Part shown: positions 29,192 to 39,190 of the stretch, piece by piece | Position numbering within the stretch: position 1 is the stretch's first letter | Layout: the number at the start of each line of letters is the position of its first letter | Assembly: GCA_027493525.1 (NCBI GenBank) | Contig: JAOSKN010000001.1 | Coordinates: 62,001-126,000, forward strand | From: Planctomycetota bacterium | GTDB taxonomy: Bacteria > Planctomycetota > SZUA-567 > H5-PLA8 | Direction: 5' to 3' | Length of the DNA: 64,000 bases | Program-made: the position numbers and the translations under genes | The notes under the pieces: generated by a model | What the model saw: the letters and a program-made list of their open reading frames with translations, nothing else | The model's database searches: none | Told to the model about the DNA's origin: nothing

Positions 29192-30754
29192 ATGCCCGCG
29201 CTGCCCTGCACCTTCCGCTTCATGAGCAGCCTCGACGGCGAGCCGCTCTCGGTGAACCTGCACCTGAAGCGCGCGGATGGAAGCTGCTGGACGCCGCCGG
29301 CCTCGCGCGTGCCGGGCCGCCGTCCGAAGAACCTCGTCCTCGGTCCCGACCTGTGGGCCTACTGTACGATGCGGCCGGGCGCCGAGGTGCTGTACGCGCT
29401 CCACGGCGAGGTCCGCCTCGAACTGGAGCCCGGGACCTACGAAGTCTTCGCGCAGCGCGGCTTCGAGTGGGAGCCGCTCCGCGCGTCGATCCGCGTCGCA
29501 AGGCAGGCGCCGAACCACTTCGCGTTCCGGCTCGCGCCGGTCCGCCGCGCGCGCGCCGAGGGCTGGGTCAACGGCGACATCCATCTCCATTTCACGCGCG
29601 CCTCGCACGCCGACAGCGCCTTCTGGCGGGAGATCTTCGACGCCCACGACCTCGCCATGGGCAACGTGATGACCTACAACCACGGCGCCCACCATCACGA
29701 CACGCCGCAGTTCGCGTACGGGCAGCGCGGTGAGCACCGCCACGCCCACGGTGTCATCGCCAGCGGCGAGGAGATCCGCGACAACAACGTCTTCGGCCAC
29801 GTCACCGTCGCGGGGCTCAAGAGACTCATCGAGCCCGTCAGCGTGGGCAAGCTGATCGGGCTGCGCCACAACTTCCCGTACTTCGCCGATTTCTGCGACC
29901 GCGTGCACCGCCAGGGCGGGCTGGTCGGCTACGCGCACGGCGGAACCGGCGGGACGGGCAACTGGGTGCTCTGGCACTCGCTGCCGGTGGAGGCCGCGCT
30001 GGGCAAGCTCGACTTTCTCGAGATCATCCAGTTCAACAGCTACGTCGGCTACCCGTACTGGTACGCGCTGCTCAACTGCGGCATTACGATGCCCTGCGTC
30101 GCCGGGAGCGACTGGCCCTGGTCGAAGCCGCTGGCGAGCTGGTTCGGGGGCCTGGGCACCGACCGCACCTACGTCCAGACCGGCTCGCGGACCGATTACC
30201 GCGCCTGGCTCGGCGGGATCAAGGCCGGGCGCACCTACGCCTCCAACGGCCCGCTCCTGACCTTCCACGTGGACGGCCAGGGCCCCGGCGCGCGGGTCGT
30301 CTCGAAGCGCCGCGGGGTCGAGGTCCGCGCCGCGGCCTGGGCCCCGCATCCGCTCGAACGCCTCGACGTCGTCGCCAACGGGCAGGTGGTCCTTTACGCC
30401 GAGAACCGCGGCGGGCGCAAGACGCTGGAACTCGAAGGGCGCGTCCGGCTGAAGCAGGACGGCTGGCTCGCCGCCCGCTGCCATGGCTCGGCCGCGCCGC
30501 GGCGCACCGGCGGCGCGCGGGTCTGGGACCTTTACGCGCACAGCAGCCCGACCTACGTGCGCGTGGACGGCAAGGGCATCGGCGATCCGGCCGAGGCCCT
30601 GCGCATGGCCGACTCCGTCCGCTTCATCCGCGAGTACGCCCGCCACGCCGGCTGGTGGAAGACGCCGAAGCAGCTAGAGGGCTACATGAAGCTCTGCGCC
30701 AAGGCCATCCGCTTCTACGAGCGCATCGCCCTGGCCGCCGGCCAGGCGCGTTAG
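29192..30754 (+). CDS. CehA/McbA-family metal-dependent PHP hydrolase
   Basis: A 520-residue member of the CehA/McbA PHP-type metallohydrolases. Metal-binding motifs lie in order: GDIHLHFTR (H-x-H), ASGEEIRDNNVFGHVTVAG (Glu and His), LVGYAHGGTGGTGNW (His) and VAGSDWPWSK (Asp). An N-terminal beta-rich domain (residues ~1-125) precedes the barrel, and a C-terminal beta domain with a helical tail follows. Characterised relatives hydrolyse carbaryl-type carbamates or phosphoesters; many environmental members have unknown natural substrates. There is no clear signal peptide, so it may be cytoplasmic. GAGGAG lies seven bases before ATG 29192. It is divergent from the GH123-like pair, suggesting a shared glycan- or ester-related role, but the link is inferred from position only. 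Confidence 0.78.
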   Translation: MPALPCTFRFMSSLDGEPLSVNLHLKRADGSCWTPPASRVPGRRPKNLVLGPDLWAYCTMRPGAEVLYALHGEVRLELEPGTYEVFAQRGFEWEPLRASIRVARQAPNHFAFRLAPVRRARAEGWVNGDIHLHFTRASHADSAFWREIFDAHDLAMGNVMTYNHGAHHHDTPQFAYGQRGEHRHAHGVIASGEEIRDNNVFGHVTVAGLKRLIEPVSVGKLIGLRHNFPYFADFCDRVHRQGGLVGYAHGGTGGTGNWVLWHSLPVEAALGKLDFLEIIQFNSYVGYPYWYALLNCGITMPCVAGSDWPWSKPLASWFGGLGTDRTYVQTGSRTDYRAWLGGIKAGRTYASNGPLLTFHVDGQGPGARVVSKRRGVEVRAAAWAPHPLERLDVVANGQVVLYAENRGGRKTLELEGRVRLKQDGWLAARCHGSAAPRRTGGARVWDLYAHSSPTYVRVDGKGIGDPAEALRMADSVRFIREYARHAGWWKTPKQLEGYMKLCAKAIRFYERIALAAGQAR

Positions 30755-30800
30755 CCCGACAAGCACGATCATATACGATCTTCCTTTATATATATTTTCA

Positions 30801-30828
30801 TTGACAACCCCGCCCATGCCGCGAGAAT
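30801..30828 (+). promoter_or_regulatory. Putative sigma-70 promoter at the left of the tig leader
   Basis: TTGACA (30801-30806) is a consensus -35 box, spaced 16 bases from GAGAAT (30823-30828), four of six matches to the -10 box. It points into the gene-free region, so any transcript would either be an untranslated leader for tig or a small RNA. Confidence 0.35.
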
Positions 30829-30976
30829 GCCCGCAGACCGACCCGGCCTGCGGCCGGGGCGCAGGAGGCGTGTTGCCATGCCGTCCGGCGCCCTGCGGAC
30901 GTTCGTCTACGATCATCCCTTCTTTCCCAAGGACTCGATATTTTGTACAGTATATATGACCACGATATGCACGTAT

Positions 30977-31003
30977 GTGCATCTTTTTTAAGGTCCCGTA
31001 GAC
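30977..31003 (+). repeat. 27-nt direct repeat, copy 1
   Basis: GTGCATC, six T, then AAGGTCCCGTAGAC. It is preceded by a palindrome, ATGCAC-GTAT-GTGCAT (30968-30983), so palindrome plus T-run looks like a small intrinsic terminator. The sequence after the T-run is also conserved in copy 2, 134 bases downstream, so the unit is more than a terminator. Confidence 0.6.
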
Positions 31004-31110
31004 CATGATCGATGACCTGGAGACCGCTCGAAACACCCCGGCTCAGCGGACTCCGGGAGTCGTACCACGGTCGGGCGCCGGTCCCTTGTTGCCCGAACCC
31101 CTGCACATCA

Positions 31111-31137
31111 GTGCATCTTTTTTAAGGTCTCGTAGAC
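31111..31137 (+). repeat. 27-nt direct repeat, copy 2
   Basis: Identical to copy 1 except for one C-to-T change (AAGGTCTCGTAGAC). It too is preceded by a palindrome, TGCAC-ATCA-GTGCA, with the same four-base spacing. The repeat start-to-start distance is 134 bases. Together they may be a duplicated operator, tandem terminators, or a duplicated leader fragment. Confidence 0.6.
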
Positions 31138-31264
31138 AGGCGCGGAAGGTCTTGGAAGCCGCCCGACGAACCCAGCCAAGTGCGCGGAACACGGACCGGC
31201 CCAGCGCCCGCCCCCATGTCGCAATCCGCGTTCCGCTATCCGCATTCCGAAGTGGGTCTTGAAC

Positions 31265-31292
31265 TTGACGCTCTAGACCCGCCTCCTATAAC
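31265..31292 (+). promoter_or_regulatory. Putative sigma-70 promoter for tig-clpP-clpX
   Basis: TTGACG (31265-31270) and TATAAC (31287-31292), spaced by 16 bases, each match five of six consensus positions. This is the best promoter match nearest the tig start (31377), giving a leader of about 80 bases. Confidence 0.55.
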
Positions 31293-31376
31293 GGCCACTC
31301 CGAAGCGCGAGAGGGCGCTTCCGCGCGCCGTTTCGCGAAGGTTCGGCGAGGGCCGTCCCGGCCCAGGAGAGTCGTT

Positions 31377-32861
31377 GTGGCCATTCCCGCACCCACCGTG
31401 CAGCACGATGACGCGCCCGCCATCGAGGTCGAGACGCGCGTGGAAGACGACGGCGTCTGGGCCAAGAAGCTGGCCATCACGGTCCCGCCGTCGGAGGTGG
31501 ACAAGGCCTACGACGGCGTGGTCGGCGAGCTGGCCCAGAACCTGCGCATCCCCGGCTTCCGCCCCGGCAAGGTGCCCCGAGCCTACGCCGAAAAGCGCTT
31601 CAAGGACGACATCGAGAAGCAGGTCAAGGCCAACCTCGTCGAAAGCGCCTTCCGCGCCGCGCTGGCCAAGGAGAAGCTCGACATCGTCGGCATGCCCGAC
31701 ATGGACGCCGGGCAGATCGAGGTCTCGCGCGGCAAGGAACTCTCGCTCCAGATGCGCGTGGAGGTCCGGCCCAGCTTCGAACTCGGAAACTACAAGGGCC
31801 TCAAGGTCGAGCAGGCAGAGGTCGAGATCTTCGAAGAGGAAGTGCAAGACGAGCTGGACCAGCTCGCCGGCCGCTTCGCCGAACAGGGCGAAGCCCCCGA
31901 GGGCGCGGGCGTCGAGAACCGCGACGTGGTCGCCGGCCCCTTGCGCTGGCTCGTGGACGGACAGGAGGTCCACAAGGAGGACGACGGCCGGCTGATGGCG
32001 ATGGACGGGCACGTCCTGGGCGCCCACGCGCACCTCCACGACGATTGGCTCCTCGGCGCGAAGGTCGGCGAGAAGCGGACCAAGGAAGGCGCCGAGCTGG
32101 CCGCGACCTTCCCCGTCGAAGCGCTGCGCGGCAAGCCCGCGGCGATCGAGGTCGAGGTGAAGGGCATCCAGCGCCCCAAGCTCCCGCCCTTCGACGACGA
32201 ACTGGCCAAGAAGGTCGGCATGAAGGACCTGGAGGCGCTCAAGAACGCCATCAAGGAAGAGCTGCGCGACGGGCTGGCCGCGCGCGTGCGCCAGGAAGCC
32301 CGCGACCAACTGGTCGGCCAGGTCGTCGAGGCCACCGCCTTCGAGCTGCCCAAGCGCCTCGTCGAGACCTATGCCGAGAGCCTCACCCACCGCAGCAACC
32401 AGATGCTTGCGCAGATGGGCATGGACCCGGCGATACTCGAGGGCCGTAAGAAGGACCTCGACGAACGCGCGCGAAAGAACGCCGAGACCGAGCTGCGCCG
32501 CTTCTTCGTCCTCGACGCCCTGAGCACGAAGGAAGGACTGGAGATCGCCGACGAGGACGTGGACGAGGAGATCGTCCGCCTCGCCCGCGCGCGGCGCATG
32601 CGCGCCTCGGAACTCTACGAGCAATTGGAGCAGGAAGGCGGCCTGGAGCAGCTCAAGCAGGACATGAAATCCAAGAAGGCGATGGATTTCCTCGAAGAGC
32701 AGGCCGAGGTCAAGGTCGTGCCGCGCAAGAAGCCCGAGGCGGGGGAACACGTCCATGGCCCGGGCTGCGGGCACGATCACGAACCCGGGCACGTCCACGG
32801 CCCGGACTGCGGGCACGAACATCCGGCCGAAGACGGCAAGCCCGCGGGCGAAGGCGCCTGA
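31377..32861 (+). CDS. tig: Trigger factor with His/Cys-rich C-terminal tail
   Basis: A 494-residue ribosome-associated chaperone. The N-terminal ribosome-docking domain carries the signature GFRPGKVP (in [20 protein letters not shown]). A middle FKBP-like PPIase region (residues ~160-270) is recognisable but divergent, and the C-terminal arms are helical. The start is GTG 31377, with AGGAGA seven bases upstream. The last ~37 residues are unusual: two near-repeats of HVHGP-x-CGH-x-HE (residues 458-482) give ten His and two Cys, as in nickel- or zinc-binding tails such as that of SlyD. No such tail is typical of trigger factor. It heads a tig-clpP-clpX gene order with putative promoters upstream. 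The chaperone binds nascent chains at the tunnel exit. Confidence 0.9.
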   Translation: MAIPAPTVQHDDAPAIEVETRVEDDGVWAKKLAITVPPSEVDKAYDGVVGELAQNLRIPGFRPGKVPRAYAEKRFKDDIEKQVKANLVESAFRAALAKEKLDIVGMPDMDAGQIEVSRGKELSLQMRVEVRPSFELGNYKGLKVEQAEVEIFEEEVQDELDQLAGRFAEQGEAPEGAGVENRDVVAGPLRWLVDGQEVHKEDDGRLMAMDGHVLGAHAHLHDDWLLGAKVGEKRTKEGAELAATFPVEALRGKPAAIEVEVKGIQRPKLPPFDDELAKKVGMKDLEALKNAIKEELRDGLAARVRQEARDQLVGQVVEATAFELPKRLVETYAESLTHRSNQMLAQMGMDPAILEGRKKDLDERARKNAETELRRFFVLDALSTKEGLEIADEDVDEEIVRLARARRMRASELYEQLEQEGGLEQLKQDMKSKKAMDFLEEQAEVKVVPRKKPEAGEHVHGPGCGHDHEPGHVHGPDCGHEHPAEDGKPAGEGA

Positions 32862-32904
32862 GCGCCGCCGGCCGGCAGCGATTCCACCTCAAGGGGACTC
32901 TTCC

Positions 32905-33480
32905 ATGGGCCTGATCCCGATGGTCATCGAGCGCACCGGCCGGGGCGAGCGCGCCTACGACATCTTCAGCCGGCTGCTCAAGGACCGCATCATCTTCCTC
33001 GGCACGCCGATCGACGACGTGGTCTCGTCCCTCGTCGTCGCGCAGATGCTCTTCCTGCAGCTCGAGAACAAGGAAGCGCCGATCAGCCTGTACATCATGT
33101 CCCCGGGCGGCTCGGTCAACGCCGGGCTGGCGATCTACGACACGATGCAGCACATCACCAATACGGTGGAGACCTACTGCATCGGGCAGGCGGCAAGCAT
33201 GGGCGCGTTCCTCCTCGCGGCCGGCACCAAGGGTCACCGCTTCGCGCTGCCCAACGCGCGGATCATGATCCACCAGCCTTGGGGCGGCGCCGGCGGCACC
33301 GCCGCGGACATCGCGATCCAGGCCGAGGAGATCGTCCGCACCAAGAACAAGCTCAACGAACTGCTCGCCCACCACACCGGCCGGCCCATCGAAACCATCG
33401 TTCAGGATTCGGACCGCGACTTCTTCATGTCCGCCGAGGACGCCAAGCAGTACGGGATCGTCGACGAGATTTTGAAATAG
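32905..33480 (+). CDS. clpP: ATP-dependent Clp protease proteolytic subunit
   Basis: A 191-residue ClpP. The serine protease triad is complete: Ser98 in [11 protein letters not shown], His123 in [10 protein letters not shown], and Asp172 in [10 protein letters not shown]. The oxyanion and handle segments ([20 protein letters not shown]) are standard. I set the start at ATG 32905 ([20 protein letters not shown]), with AAGGGGA upstream; the longer frame into tig is not needed. It forms a tetradecameric barrel fed by ClpX. It lies 43 bases after tig and precedes clpX by 87 bases, the classic order. No propeptide is evident beyond a few residues, so processing is probably minimal. Confidence 0.95.
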   Translation: MGLIPMVIERTGRGERAYDIFSRLLKDRIIFLGTPIDDVVSSLVVAQMLFLQLENKEAPISLYIMSPGGSVNAGLAIYDTMQHITNTVETYCIGQAASMGAFLLAAGTKGHRFALPNARIMIHQPWGGAGGTAADIAIQAEEIVRTKNKLNELLAHHTGRPIETIVQDSDRDFFMSAEDAKQYGIVDEILK

Positions 33481-33567
33481 CCGAATCCGGGAAATGCCCT
33501 AAACTCGGCTGGTTATCCGCGCCCGTTCGGCGGCGCGGCGGCGGCGCGCGGCAACGGGATCGACGAC

Positions 33568-34936
<1,369 letters not shown>

Positions 34937-34992
34937 CCTGCCGCGGCCTCGAACGTCCCATACCGGCCGCTCTGGCCCAAGGATCCGCTCTT

Positions 34993-36265
34993 ATGCGTAG
35001 CCGCATCTCGTGCATCCTGGTTCTCACCGTCCTGGCGAACGCCGCCGCGCCCCTGCCTGGCGGGGAAGCAGGAGCCGAACCCGAGTACTCGCTCCACGAG
35101 TGGGGCGTCTTCACGGTCCCGCGCAACGAGGCCTGGGCCCAGCGCGACATGCGCGCCGAGTGGGCGGACCTGCCGGGGTTCTTCTATGCCATGTGGCCCA
35201 AGGAGAAGCTCCCGTATCGAGGCCCGGTCCGCAAACCGGTCATCTTCTTCCATGCCGAGAAGCCCCTGGGCATCCGCTTGGGCATCCGCTTCGCCGAAGG
35301 GCGCCCGCTGGTCTGGTGGCCGGCCACCAACATGCCCGCCCTGCGCAACGGCCCGGTGCAGCCCGACCGGCTCGACTTCGGCCTCCGCCTCGTCCATCCC
35401 GATCCGGATCAGGCCGGCCAGCCGCATGGCTGCATTCCGCCCGAGGTTCCCAAGGGCCATTGGGTCGAGACCTTGCGCGCCGTCCGCGCCGCCAATCACT
35501 TCAGCAGTCCGGGCAGTTCGCGGATGGCCATTCGCGGCCCGCAGGCCATGCTGTGCGACAACTTCCTCTACTACGACGGGCTGATGAAGGCGCCCGCCAC
35601 GCCGGGAGCGGCCCGCGACGGCGCCCGCGTGGTCCTGACCACCCGCTACACGCACGCCTGCCACGACCTGCTCGTCCTGGAACGCGATCGGGACGGGCTG
35701 CGGATCGCGAAGGGCTGGATCGAGACCGTGGCCGCGGGCGAGCAAGCAACCGCCGCCGAGATGGGCGCGGCGCTGACCGGGGAAGCCGAGACGGCCGCGA
35801 TCGCGCGCCTGGGCGACGAACTGGCCGCGCGGCTTCAAAAGGCCGGCCTGAACGCGGACGAAGCGCGTTCGCTCGTCACGCTCTGGGAGGCGGGCCTCTT
35901 CCGCCGGCAGGGCCTGCTCGTCTGCTACCGTGTTCCCCAGGAGACCTACGAGGCTTGGCTCCCGCTCACCGCCGAGCCCGCGCCGAAGGAGACCGTCCGC
36001 GTGGGCCTCGTCGTCCACGAGCATCTCGAACCCGAACTGGATGCGCGCGTCGAGGCGCTGCTCAAGGACCTCGCCTCCGAGGTCTTCGAGACCCGCGACG
36101 CCGCGCTGAAGGCCCTTCGCGCGTACGGCGGCGCCGCCTTCCCGGCGCTCGAAAAACATGTCGCCGACCCGGACCCGGAGATCGCCAAGTCCTGCCGCGA
36201 CCTGCTGGCCGCGCTCGACGCGCTCCCGGCGCTCAAGACCGAGCCCGACCCGAAAAACCGGCTGA
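34993..36265 (+). CDS. Secreted HEWGVF-motif protein, copy 1, 3' end uncertain
   Basis: About 424 residues with a signal peptide (ISCILVLTVLANAAAPLPGG). The N-terminal motif YSLHEWGVFTVPRNEAW resembles the VHEWGTFT-type motif of uncharacterised proteins from planctomycetes and myxobacteria. Conserved blocks shared with copy 2: RPLVWWPA, FLYYDGLMKAPATPG, LLVCYRVPQETYEAWLPL, VRVGLVVHEHLEPELDARVEALL. A C-terminal HEAT-like helical segment (ASEVFETRDAALKALRAYGG) follows. Unrepaired, the frame runs through into copy 2; I place the stop at 36265 assuming one base too many in A5 (36253-36257), which gives a clean end before the CAGGAG site of copy 2. With one base missing instead, the tail would be longer. 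Function unknown. Confidence 0.6.
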
Positions 36266-36298
36266 GCCGCGGCGGCGCGCGCCCAGGAGACGAATCGC

Positions 36299-37549
36299 AT
36301 GTCACGCTGGCTCCGACTGCTGGTCCTCTGCGGCCTGACCCTGAGCGCCGCCTGCGCCGGGGAGCCGGCGCCAGGCTACGAACTCCACGAGTGGGGCGTC
36401 TTCCCCGTCCCGCGCAACTCGGCCTGGGCGATGCGCGCGCTGCGCGGGGAATGGGCGACCTTCCCGAAGTTCTTCCGCCGCGTCTGGCCCGAAGAGAACC
36501 TCCCCTATTACGGGCCGGTCAGCAAGCCCGTCGTCTGGCTCCACGCGCCCAAGCCCTTCCGCGTGGAACTGAAGATCCGTTTCGCCACGGGCCGGCCGCT
36601 GGTCTGGTGGCCGGACGCGGCCTCGCCCGCCCGCGGCATCGGGGAGGCCCAGCGGGACACCCTGCATTTCCTTCTTGGCGTAGGGCACCCCAACCCGAAG
36701 GCGCCCAAGGGCGAGCCCGAAACCGTTCCGCCCGAAGTGCCCGCCGGGCATTGGATGGAGACGCTCCGCCGCGTCGCCTCCACCGCCGTGTACGCTCCCG
36801 CGGATAACGTGATGTTCCAGCGCGCGCCGAAGGACGCCTTCCACGCCGAGAAGTTCATCTACTACGACGGGCTCATGAAGGCGCCCGCGACGCCGGGCAT
36901 CGAACGCGACGGCGAGGCCGTCGTCCTCGCGACGAACTTCGGCTTCCCGCTCCACGACCTGGTGGCGCTGGAGCGCGACGAGAAGGGCCTGCGTCTGCCG
37001 GCCGAGCCGCTCGAGACGCTTCCCGCCGGCGAGCGGAAGACCCGCGTCGAACTGAAGCCCTGCGCGAAGGCCGACGAAGCCGCCGCCATCGCGCGGCTCG
37101 AGAAGACGCTGGCGGAGCGCTTGGCCGCGGCGGGGCTTCACGCCGACGAAGCGCGCGCGCTGATCGAGGTCTGGCGCCCGGGCCTCTGGCAGCGCCCCGG
37201 GCTGACCGTCTTCTACCGCGTGCCCCAGGAGGTCTACGAATCCTGGCTCCCGCTGGCCGCCCAGCCCGCGCCCGCGAAGACCGTCCGCGTCGGCGTGGTG
37301 CTCCACGAATGCCTCGAGCCGGAACTCGAGGCGCGCGTCGAGGCGCTGATCAAGGCGTTGGGCGCGGAAGGCTTCGAGGACCGCGAGGACGCGCGCAAGG
37401 CGCTTCTGGAGATCGGCGGCGCCGTCTTCCCCCAGTTGGAAGCGCACGCGAAGGGCAAGGACGAACAAATCGCGCAATCCTGCCGCGACATCCTCGCCGC
37501 CCTGGATGTGCTGCCCGCGCTCTCGGAACCGCCCGCGAAGAAACCGTAG
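36299..37549 (+). CDS. Secreted HEWGVF-motif protein, copy 2
   Basis: A 416-residue paralogue of copy 1. Signal peptide: LRLLVLCGLTLSAACAGEP. Motif YELHEWGVFPVPRNSAW near the start, then RPLVWWPDAASPARG, FIYYDGLMKAPATPGIERDG, LTVFYRVPQEVYESWLPL and the C-terminal HEAT-like EGFEDREDARKALLEIGG. The two copies share the same layout and probably arose by tandem duplication; the first has a frame break at its end, this one is intact. CAGGAG lies ten bases upstream of ATG 36299. No catalytic motif is recognised. A location outside the cytoplasm is likely from the signal peptide; the lipobox-like LSAACAG could make it a lipoprotein (Cys at residue 19). Confidence 0.7.
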   Translation: MSRWLRLLVLCGLTLSAACAGEPAPGYELHEWGVFPVPRNSAWAMRALRGEWATFPKFFRRVWPEENLPYYGPVSKPVVWLHAPKPFRVELKIRFATGRPLVWWPDAASPARGIGEAQRDTLHFLLGVGHPNPKAPKGEPETVPPEVPAGHWMETLRRVASTAVYAPADNVMFQRAPKDAFHAEKFIYYDGLMKAPATPGIERDGEAVVLATNFGFPLHDLVALERDEKGLRLPAEPLETLPAGERKTRVELKPCAKADEAAAIARLEKTLAERLAAAGLHADEARALIEVWRPGLWQRPGLTVFYRVPQEVYESWLPLAAQPAPAKTVRVGVVLHECLEPELEARVEALIKALGAEGFEDREDARKALLEIGGAVFPQLEAHAKGKDEQIAQSCRDILAALDVLPALSEPPAKKP

Positions 37550-37602
37550 GCGGGGCAACGGGAGCGTGGCCAGGGAACGCTGGATCGCAGGCAGCGCGCC
37601 GA

Positions 37603-38304
37603 TTACGGCGCCTGGTCGGCCTTGGCCTTCCGCATCTCGGCAAGGATGTCCTTCGTGCGGTGCCGCACGATCTGCCCTTCCATCATGTAGATCACGTCCT
37701 TGGCGATGTTGGTGGCGTGGTCGGCGATCCGCTCCAGGTCGGACGAGACGCGCAGGAAATGGGCATGGCCGTCCAGGTAGGCCGGTTCGGCGTGCATGCC
37801 CTGCCGGGCGAGGGCGAACATGCGCCGGTTGAGGGCGTCGATCTCGTCGTCGGCGGCCAGGACCAGCCGGGCCTGCTGGGCGTCGAGCTGGATCAGCGAA
37901 TCGAGCGCCTTGCGGACCATCTCAAGGGCCTTCTCGGCCATCTCGTAGATCTCGGCGGGCGTGGCCGGCTCGGGGCGGTCGGCCAGGCCCAGGGTGCTCT
38001 CGGCCACGTTCACCGAGAGGTCTCCGATTCGCTCCAGGTCGTTGTTCAGTTTCAGCACGGCGACGATGTAGCGCAGGTCGGTGGCCACGGGCTGGTGCAG
38101 GGCGAGGATCTTGAGGCATTCCTCTTCGAGGTGCACTTCGCGGCGGTCGATCTCAAGGTCGCCCCGGATCACCTCCTGGGCCAGGACCGCGTCGCGCCGC
38201 TCGATGGCCACGACGGCCTTGCGCAGGCTGCCTTCCACGACGGCGCTCAGTTCCAGAAGCATCTTCTTGAGCCGGTCGAATTCGATGTGCAACAGCTTGG
38301 GCAT
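37603..38304 (-). CDS. phoU: Phosphate-specific transport regulator PhoU
   Basis: A 233-residue PhoU with two three-helix PhoU repeats. Metal-cluster motifs are visible as DLEIDRREVHLEEECLKILA in the first repeat and ADDEIDALNRRMF in the second; LKLNNDLERIGDLSVNVAES and SSDLERIADHATNIAKDV are the paired E-R-I-G/A-D helices. I set the start at ATG 38304, matching the usual PhoU opening (PKLLHIEFDRLKKMLLEL). PhoU damps Pho signalling and controls phosphate uptake. It is divergent from a DUF47-pit pair; a typical PstSCAB system is absent nearby, so here it may regulate Pit-based uptake or a distant Pst system. Confidence 0.9.
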   Translation of the reverse strand: MPKLLHIEFDRLKKMLLELSAVVEGSLRKAVVAIERRDAVLAQEVIRGDLEIDRREVHLEEECLKILALHQPVATDLRYIVAVLKLNNDLERIGDLSVNVAESTLGLADRPEPATPAEIYEMAEKALEMVRKALDSLIQLDAQQARLVLAADDEIDALNRRMFALARQGMHAEPAYLDGHAHFLRVSSDLERIADHATNIAKDVIYMMEGQIVRHRTKDILAEMRKAKADQAP

Positions 38305-38414
38305 GCGCTTCCCGCCTCCGCCCGGAGATAAAGACCTGGACAAGACCGGCCGGCCATGTTCAGCCGGCCCGAGGCGCGGGGCCTCCAGAGGCGCAGCGGA
38401 GATGGACCTATAAG

Positions 38415-38444
38415 ATAATACCATAGACGGCCTTACGTTAACAA
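38415..38444 (-). promoter_or_regulatory. Putative promoter for phoU
   Basis: Reading leftward, TTGTTA (38444-38439) and TATTAT (38420-38415) are separated by 18 bases. It lies in the 252-bp AT-rich gap between divergent phoU and DUF47-pit. The gap otherwise shows no clear Pho box; the transcript leader would be about 100 bases. Confidence 0.4.
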
Positions 38445-38556
38445 AACAAACCTGCGATTTTGACCCTCGTTTGCGCTTGAAGCGCGCCGGAAAACTCGTA
38501 CGACCCTTTACCTTGTCTTCATCGAAACTTCATCCATTGCCTGAGATGGTGCACCC

Positions 38557-39180
38557 ATGCTCTTTGGCCAGACCGACCGCCACTTCTTCGACCTCTTCGA
38601 GCGCGCGGCCGAGAATATGGTTCGGACGTCCGAGCTGTTCCGGCAGATGCTGACCGAGTTCGAACGCCGCCAGGAAGTCCTCGGCGCGATCCGCGAGGCC
38701 GAGCACCGCGGGGACGCGCTGACCCACGAGACCATCACCAAGCTCGATCAGACCTTCATCACGCCGCTGGATCGCGAGGACATCCACCACCTGATCGCGC
38801 AGACCGACGACGTCGTCGACCTGATCGACTCCGCCGCCCAGCGCATCGTGCTGTACCGCGTGGACAAGCCCACGGACGACTTCGTGAAGCAGGCCAACGT
38901 GGCGGTGGAGATCACGACGGTGCTGGCGCAGGCGATCAAGGCGCTGCGGAACCTGAAGCAGCAACGCCAGCTCTCGGACCTGCTGATCCGGATCCACGAC
39001 CTGGAGAACAAGGGCGACGAACTGTATCACACCATGCTCGCCCGGCTCTTTACCGACCACCGCCAGGATCCGATCTTCGTGATCCAGTGGAAGGAACTGT
39101 ACGAGATCGTGGAATCCTCGATCGACGCCTGCGAGACCGTCGCGCACGTGATCCGCTCGATCATGGTCAAGAACGCCTGA
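38557..39180 (+). CDS. DUF47 (PhoU-like) accessory protein of Pit
   Basis: A 207-residue DUF47 family protein, related in fold to PhoU. Its blocks are typical: EREVLGAIREAEHRGDALTH-type helix (here RRQEVLGAIREAEHRGDALT), ETITKLDQTFITPLDREDIH, and LLIRIHDLENKGDELYHTML. DUF47 proteins are encoded next to pit genes and are thought to regulate phosphate uptake through Pit. Here it precedes the pit gene by ten bases, so the two are co-transcribed. The start ATG 38557 lies after a 252-bp divergent gap with phoU. The role is assigned by context and family. Confidence 0.85.
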   Translation: MLFGQTDRHFFDLFERAAENMVRTSELFRQMLTEFERRQEVLGAIREAEHRGDALTHETITKLDQTFITPLDREDIHHLIAQTDDVVDLIDSAAQRIVLYRVDKPTDDFVKQANVAVEITTVLAQAIKALRNLKQQRQLSDLLIRIHDLENKGDELYHTMLARLFTDHRQDPIFVIQWKELYEIVESSIDACETVAHVIRSIMVKNA

Positions 39181-39190
39181 GGCCCGCGCC

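Larger units (their letters stand above)
30755..31376. other. 622-bp gene-free region upstream of tig
   Basis: No convincing gene lies here. The left part is AT-rich for this genome (runs such as TTTATATATATTTT near 30784-30798). It holds two putative promoters and two copies of a 27-base element (listed separately). Short open frames of up to 120 codons exist on the minus strand but show no recognisable domain and are probably chance. A small RNA or a leader for the tig operon could reside here. I could not match it to 6S, SRP, tmRNA or RNase P signatures by eye. Confidence 0.5.

Noticed and set aside
30674..31106. Short minus-strand frames (120 and 102 residues) in the gap before tig
   Set aside because: No ribosome-binding site, no domain, and codon use unlike neighbouring genes; the gap is better read as regulatory or non-coding.
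30977..31137. CRISPR-like array
   Set aside because: Only two copies of the 27-mer are present, the spacing is 107 bases, and there is no third repeat or cas gene.
31236..32822. A 528-residue minus-strand frame opposite tig
   Set aside because: It is a shadow of tig with no motif; tig itself is certain.
34993..36807. A 604-residue reading of HEWGVF copy 1 running into copy 2
   Set aside because: It would overlap the next gene by about 500 bases out of frame; a one-base correction at A5 (36253-36257) gives a proper stop.
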